Shown here: positions 4,003 through 7,436 of the stretch, piece after piece | Position numbering within the stretch: position 1 is the first letter of the stretch | Layout of the letters: each line of letters begins with the position of its first letter | DNA from: Acidimicrobiaceae bacterium | GTDB taxonomy: Bacteria > Actinomycetota > Acidimicrobiia > Acidimicrobiales > Palsa-688 | NCBI GenBank assembly: GCA_003158835.1 | Contig: PMLI01000394.1 | Coordinates: 1 to 7,436 of the forward strand | DNA length: 7,436 bases | Direction of reading: 5' to 3' | Position numbers and translations under genes: made by a program | The notes under the pieces: generated by a model | Databases searched by the model: none | What the model was told of the DNA's origin: nothing | The model's input: only the letters and a program-made list of their open reading frames with translations

Positions 4003-6531
4003 TTGCGTTCGGCCACCGGCTCGGCCACCGGGGCCGGCCCGGACGAGGTTCTCGAGGCGTTCACCTCCTGGGCGTCCGGACGAGGTCTCCGTCTTTACCC
4101 GGCCCAAGAAGAGGCCCTCATCTCCGTCCTGGCGGGCGACCATGTGATTGTCAACACGCCCACCGGTTCCGGTAAGAGCCTCGTCGCCCTGGGTGCCCAC
4201 CTGGCCGCGCTGGCCGGTGCCAAACGCTCGTGGTACAGCGCCCCCATCAAGGCTCTCGTCTCGGAGAAGTTCTTCGATCTTTGCTCCGAGCTCGGGACCG
4301 CGAACGTCGGCATGCTGACCGGCGACGCCTCCATCAACCCCCAAGCGCCCGTGATCTGCTGCACGGCCGAGGTGCTGGCCAACGTCGCTCTCCGCTACGG
4401 CGAGGCGGCTCCCGTCGACCAAGTCGTGATGGACGAGTTCCATTTTTATGCCGACCCCGACAGGGGCTGGGCGTGGCAGGTGCCGCTCATCGAACTGCGC
4501 GGGTCGCAGTTCATCCTCATGTCGGCCACATTGGGCGACGTCACCCGCTTCGTGGCCGACTTCGAGAGGCGCACGGGACGGCCGACCACAGTCGTGACCT
4601 CGGCCGAACGACCCGTACCGCTCGACTACCGCTACGCCCGCACTTTGGTCCACGACACCCTGGGCGAGCTGATTTCCGAGGGGCTCAGCCCCGTCTACGC
4701 CGTGCATTTCACTCAGAAGGCGGCCGTAGAGCGGGCGCAGGCACTCACCAGCGCCCAGCTGACGAGCCGGGCCGAACGCGACCTCGTCGCCCGTGCCATC
4801 GCCGGCTTCCGGTTCGGCAGCGGTTTCGGCCAAACCCTGTCCCGCCTCCTGCGCCACGGTATAGGCGTGCACCACGCCGGGATGCTCCCGCGCTACCGGA
4901 GGCTGGTGGAAAGGCTCTGCCAGGAGGGCCTCCTGAAGATCGTCTGCGGCACGGACACGCTGGGAGTGGGGATAAATGTCCCTATCCGGACAGTCCTTTT
5001 CACGGCGCTGTCGAAATATGACGGGACCACCAGCCGGGTGCTTTCGGCCCGGGAGTTCCACCAGATGGCGGGACGGGCAGGCCGCGCCGGTTTCGATTCG
5101 GCCGGCAGCGTGGTCGCTCAGGCTCCTGAGCACGTGAGCGAGAACGACCGGGCGCTGGCCCGCGCCGGCACCGACGCCGGCAAGCGGCGCAAAGTGGTAA
5201 GGGCCAAGCCGCCCAAGGGTTTCGTGCACTGGGACGAGGGCACCTTCAACCGCCTCGTGCAGGCGCCGCCCGAGCCCCTGACGTCCAGCTTCCGGGTTAC
5301 CCATGCCATGCTGCTGGAGGTCCTCGACCGGCCCGGCGACGGCTGCGGCGCCATGAAGCGCTTGCTGACCGACAACGACGACCCGAGGCCGGGGCAGCGC
5401 CGCCACATCCACCAGGCCATCGGCATGTACCGCTCGCTGTTGGCGGCGGGGGTGCTCGAGCGCCTGGGCCAACCCGACGACCTGGGACGACGGGTGCGGG
5501 TGACCGTCGACCTGCAGGAGGACTTCGCCCTCAACCAACCCCTCAGCCTGTTCGTCCTGGAGGCGGTGCCGCGCCTGGACCAAACCTCGCCCGACTGGGA
5601 GCTGGACGTCGTGTCGGTGGTCGAGTCCACCCTCGAGGGGCCGTGGCCGGTCCTGGCCGCCCAGCTGGAGCGCGCCCGCACCGAGACTCTGGCCCGCCTG
5701 AAGGACGAAGGCATGGAATACGAGGAGAGAATGGAAATCCTCCGGGAGGTCGAGTACCCCAAACCGCGGGCGGATTTCCTCTACGAAGTCTTCGACGTCT
5801 ACCGCGTCCGCCACCCTTGGGCGCGCGACCACAACGTGCAGCCCAAGTCGATCGTGCGGGACATGTACGAGCGGTCGATGGGCTTCTCCGAATATGTCGC
5901 CCACTATGGCCTGGCCCGTTCGGAAGGTTTGCTCCTGCGGTACTTCTCAGACGCTTACAAGGCCCTGGTGCAAAACGTGCCCGAGGACACGAAATCGTCG
6001 ACGTCGCGCGACATAACCGAATGGTTGGGCGAAATAGTGCGCCAGGTGGACTCGAGCCTGCTCGACGAGTGGGAAATGCTCAGCCACCCCCTAGAGCTCC
6101 AAGAAGCCGTCGCCCGGGGCGAGCGACCGGTCCGGTCCCGGCCCGACGACCGGGCACCTGCTCTCACCGCCAACCCGCGTGCCTTCAGGGTGATGGTCCG
6201 CAACGCCGTCTTCAGACGGGCCGAGCTGGCGGCCCGGCACGATTGGCGCGCCCTGGAAGAGCTCGACCAGGGTGAGGGCTGGGACGCGGGGCGCTGGGAA
6301 GCCGCCTTCCAGCCGTACTTTGCCGAGCACCCCGTTATCGGCACGGGCGGGGACGCTCGAGGCCCCGATCTCTGGCAACTGCAAGACGACGGGCGGCGCT
6401 GGCGGGCGCGCCTTGTCCTGGACGATCCCGCCCGCTTCCACGAGTGGGCCGTCCTGGTCGAAGTGGATCTCGACGCCTCGGACCGCCTGGGAGAGCCGGC
6501 GCTGCGCCCTCTCGGCGTCGAGCGGCTCTGA
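4003..6531 (+). CDS. Ski2-like DEAD/DEAH-box helicase with DUF3516-type C-terminal region
   Basis: This 842-aa ATP-dependent, probably RNA-directed helicase is cytoplasmic. Superfamily 2 motifs appear in order: Q-like YPAQEEA (Q35), Walker A TPTGSGKS (52-59), Ia APIKALVSEKF (80-90), TGD (106-108), motif II DEFH (144-147), motif III SAT (174-176), HHAGMLPRYR (from 290) typical of Ski2/Mtr4 enzymes, motif V GTDTLGVGIN (316-325) and motif VI QMAGRAGR (354-361). All catalytic residues are intact. The remaining ~450 residues, with PPKGFVHWDEGTFNRLV and a long helical, charged tail, fit the actinobacterial DUF3516 arrangement. Its role is probably RNA processing or turnover, by family inference. 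TTG 4003 is the only standard start between the in-frame TAG at 3970 and motif I apart from GTG 4144, which would remove the Q region. Its Shine-Dalgarno is poor. Confidence 0.92.
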   Translation: MRSATGSATGAGPDEVLEAFTSWASGRGLRLYPAQEEALISVLAGDHVIVNTPTGSGKSLVALGAHLAALAGAKRSWYSAPIKALVSEKFFDLCSELGTANVGMLTGDASINPQAPVICCTAEVLANVALRYGEAAPVDQVVMDEFHFYADPDRGWAWQVPLIELRGSQFILMSATLGDVTRFVADFERRTGRPTTVVTSAERPVPLDYRYARTLVHDTLGELISEGLSPVYAVHFTQKAAVERAQALTSAQLTSRAERDLVARAIAGFRFGSGFGQTLSRLLRHGIGVHHAGMLPRYRRLVERLCQEGLLKIVCGTDTLGVGINVPIRTVLFTALSKYDGTTSRVLSAREFHQMAGRAGRAGFDSAGSVVAQAPEHVSENDRALARAGTDAGKRRKVVRAKPPKGFVHWDEGTFNRLVQAPPEPLTSSFRVTHAMLLEVLDRPGDGCGAMKRLLTDNDDPRPGQRRHIHQAIGMYRSLLAAGVLERLGQPDDLGRRVRVTVDLQEDFALNQPLSLFVLEAVPRLDQTSPDWELDVVSVVESTLEGPWPVLAAQLERARTETLARLKDEGMEYEERMEILREVEYPKPRADFLYEVFDVYRVRHPWARDHNVQPKSIVRDMYERSMGFSEYVAHYGLARSEGLLLRYFSDAYKALVQNVPEDTKSSTSRDITEWLGEIVRQVDSSLLDEWEMLSHPLELQEAVARGERPVRSRPDDRAPALTANPRAFRVMVRNAVFRRAELAARHDWRALEELDQGEGWDAGRWEAAFQPYFAEHPVIGTGGDARGPDLWQLQDDGRRWRARLVLDDPARFHEWAVLVEVDLDASDRLGEPALRPLGVERL
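4009..4032 (+). repeat. 12-bp in-frame tandem repeat at the helicase N-terminus
   Basis: TCGGCCACCGGC (4009-4020) is followed directly by TCGGCCACCGGG (4021-4032), matching at 11 of 12 positions and codon-aligned, so it encodes SATG twice at residues 3-10. It sits before the conserved helicase core in a part that should tolerate length change. Slipped-strand duplication is the likely origin. Confidence 0.6.
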
Positions 6532-6532
6532 C

Positions 6533-6552
6533 GGCGGCGTTTGGCGCCCGCC
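6533..6552 (+). terminator. Possible imperfect stem-loop after the helicase gene
   Basis: GGCGGCG (6533-6539) can pair with CGC-CGCC (6545-6552, one bulged C) around a TTTGG loop, beginning one base after the TGA. No T-tract follows. A GGGGCGCCCC palindrome lies further on at 6578-6587. Either could slow read-through into the 6618 gene, but chance pairing is hard to exclude at this base composition. Confidence 0.25.
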
Positions 6553-6605
6553 CGAGCCGGGGCCAAGGTCCTAGTTCGGGGCGCCCCCGGCCTGGTCGGG
6601 CCCGC

Positions 6606-6611
6606 TAACCT
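6606..6611 (+). promoter_or_regulatory. -10 element TAACCT, leaderless promoter for the 6618 gene
   Basis: TAACCT ends 6 nt before ATG 6618, so RNA should begin at or next to the start codon. It lies inside CGCTAACCTG (6603-6612), identical to 1724-1733. The hexamer is flanked exactly by CCCGC (6601-6605) and GCGGG (6612-6616), a perfect 5-bp inverted repeat with the -10 as its centre. GCGGGA is not a good Shine-Dalgarno and is too close to the ATG. Confidence 0.6.
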
Positions 6612-6617
6612 GCGGGA

Positions 6618-6812
6618 ATGGCCATGAGACCTATAGGGCGAGACGAGGCATTGCAACACCTGTTCGTCCTCGGCATCGCCGTGTTCCTCATAATTGCGCC
6701 GATCTACCTGGTTTCGCCTCCATACGCGGAGTACTCGCTCATCGGCCTGGGGGCTATCTTCGCCGTCATCGACCTGACGGTCATCGCCGCGCTGCGCCGG
6801 CCCCGGGCCTAA
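6618..6812 (+). CDS. Small two-helix membrane protein, unknown function
   Basis: This 64-aa protein has a short polar N-terminus (MAMRPIGRDEALQ), a hydrophobic helix at about 13-33 (FVLGIAVFLIIAPIYLV), a brief SPPYAEY turn, a second helix at about 39-58 (IGLGAIFAVIDLTVIAAL), and a basic tail RRPRA. Both ends are therefore probably cytoplasmic by the positive-inside rule. I do not recognise a family. The clear helix-turn-helix hydrophobicity pattern and the leaderless -10 six bases before ATG 6618 are the main reasons to believe it is expressed; ATG 6624 is a weaker alternative. It lies 86 nt after the helicase. Its TAA stop overlaps the TAG stop of tyrS on the other strand. Confidence 0.72.
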   Translation: MAMRPIGRDEALQHLFVLGIAVFLIIAPIYLVSPPYAEYSLIGLGAIFAVIDLTVIAALRRPRA

Positions 6813-7435
6813 AGGTCGATGCGGGCGAGCCTGCGCCCGACCTTCAAGTAGCAGTCGCCACCAGCGCCGTCGAGTTTGGTCTTCAGGAGGTCGGCCAGGG
6901 GCTGGCGCGCATCATCAGGCGTCAGCAGGACCTGTTCCTGGGGCCCGCCATCAGCGGCCTCAACCACCAGGCGTATTCCCTTTTGCTCGGCCACACGCCG
7001 CACTTCGCCGTTGCTGGCGGCAAAGCCGAGGGATTTGACGATCTCGACGACCGCTCGGGAGACGTCGCCAACCACCGGCAGGTCGCGCAGGCCGGCGTAA
7101 TTGCGCCGCGAGAAGTGGGCCTCGAACTCGTCGCGGGCCGCCATCGCCGCATCCACGCCGTGTACGGCGGCCGTAACCTCACCGGCCACGATCTTCTTCA
7201 CGTCCCGGGGGTGGGCCGAGCCGTCCGCCAACCGTTCGGCCAGAACGGCGAGGTCGTGGGCCTGCCATTCTGACAGCGCTTTCAGGTAGGGCTCCATCAG
7301 GCGGTCGGGTACCGACATCACTTTTCCGAATATCTCTCCCGGGGGTGCCGTCAACGGTATGTAATTGCCTCTCGACTTGCTCATCTTGGCCCCCGTGCCA
7401 TCGGTGCCCTCGAGCAGCGCCGTGGCCACGACCAG
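6809..7435 (-). CDS. tyrS: Tyrosyl-tRNA synthetase, C-terminal half (5' end outside window)
   Basis: The minus-strand frame is open to the right edge and ends in TAG at 6811-6809, giving the last 208 of an expected 410-430 residues. The enzyme charges tRNA-Tyr with tyrosine using ATP in the cytoplasm. The fragment starts in LLEGTDGTGAKMSKSRGNY, with the class I KMSKS signature at fragment residues 17-21, followed by IFGKVMSVPDRLMEPYLKAL, typical of bacterial TyrS after that loop. A helical anticodon-binding region with HPRDVKKIVAGEV follows, then an S4-like tail (SNGEVRRVAEQKGIRL) and a closing LKVGRRLARIDL resembling the usual TyrS ending. The HIGH-motif half lies outside the window. GTG 7429 is internal, not a start. 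The gene converges on the 6618 gene, sharing bases 6809-6812. Confidence 0.93.
   Translation of the reverse strand: MVVATALLEGTDGTGAKMSKSRGNYIPLTAPPGEIFGKVMSVPDRLMEPYLKALSEWQAHDLAVLAERLADGSAHPRDVKKIVAGEVTAAVHGVDAAMAARDEFEAHFSRRNYAGLRDLPVVGDVSRAVVEIVKSLGFAASNGEVRRVAEQKGIRLVVEAADGGPQEQVLLTPDDARQPLADLLKTKLDGAGGDCYLKVGRRLARIDL
6812..6844 (+). terminator. Bulged hairpin at the convergent gene ends, inside the tyrS tail
   Basis: AAGGTC (6812-6817) pairs with GACCTT (6839-6844), and GGGCG (6823-6827) with CGCCC (6834-6838) around a 6-nt loop. The left arm has a 5-nt bulge (6818-6822). It begins at the last base of the TAA of the 6618 gene and could end that rightward transcript. It lies in the coding sequence for the tyrS C-terminus, and no T-tract follows. 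Confidence 0.35.
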
Positions 7436-7436
7436 T

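Noticed and set aside
4432..4443. DEFH instead of DEAD/DEVH as evidence of an unusual or inactive helicase
   Set aside because: The catalytic Asp-Glu pair is kept and the third position varies in this family, so I do not treat it as abnormal.
3913..5904. 663-codon open frame antisense to the helicase
   Set aside because: It lies almost wholly over a helicase with complete motifs, shows no recognisable domain, and is the kind of long antisense frame expected from strong third-position GC bias.
6578..6587. GGGGCGCCCC perfect palindrome as an operator
   Set aside because: A purely G/C palindrome is common in this composition, and no second copy or position relative to a promoter supports a binding role.
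1..7436. CRISPR array, tRNA/rRNA, transposon ends, toxin-antitoxin or other defence system
   Set aside because: I saw no regularly spaced repeats, no tRNA-like cloverleaf or rRNA-like stretch, no transposase or integrase motifs, and no recognised toxin, antitoxin or defence genes. The helicase is of a housekeeping type rather than a defence-island type.

Overview
The window looks like ordinary chromosome from a high-GC actinobacterium. An Acidimicrobiia-like lineage is possible, but that is inference. The grounds are strong G/C bias at third codon positions, free use of GTG and TTG starts, a Ski2-like helicase with an actinobacterial-type (DUF3516-like) C-terminal half, two lipobox proteins, and start codons preceded at 6-9 nt by a TANNNT -10 element with no Shine-Dalgarno, as expected of leaderless transcripts. 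I see no rRNA, tRNA, CRISPR, insertion sequence, integrase or attachment site. No stretch longer than about 90 bases lacks a gene.

Layout, left to right. Positions 2-1699 (+) hold a tight three-gene unit: the C-terminal part of an AI-2E/PerM-family membrane protein, a TesB-type acyl-CoA thioesterase 10 nt later, and a lipoprotein of the Yx(FWY)xxD repeat family coupled to the thioesterase by an ATGA overlap. After 40 nt a small three-helix membrane protein (1740-2186, +) starts from its own apparent leaderless promoter. It converges, with 9 nt between stops, on a leftward block: RDD-domain protein (3913-3263), DUF2752 protein (3249-2803), and a separately promoted two-cysteine lipoprotein (2750-2196). 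An 89-nt divergent spacer separates this block from the large helicase (4003-6531, +). Next come a 64-aa two-helix membrane protein (6618-6812, +) with another leaderless promoter, and, tail-to-tail with a 4-nt stop overlap, the C-terminal half of tyrosyl-tRNA synthetase (minus strand, running off the right edge).

Functionally the window mixes housekeeping (tyrS, helicase, thioesterase) with envelope proteins of unknown role. I found no convincing new multi-gene system. The points most worth checking are regulatory and structural: an identical 10-mer CGCTAACCTG placed 6-7 nt before two unrelated start codons, each framed by a 5-bp inverted repeat; the uncertain start of the helicase; a duplicated CCCTAGTGA at the RDD gene start that creates a four-codon mini-ORF; and the stop-overlapping convergent tails with a hairpin inside tyrS.
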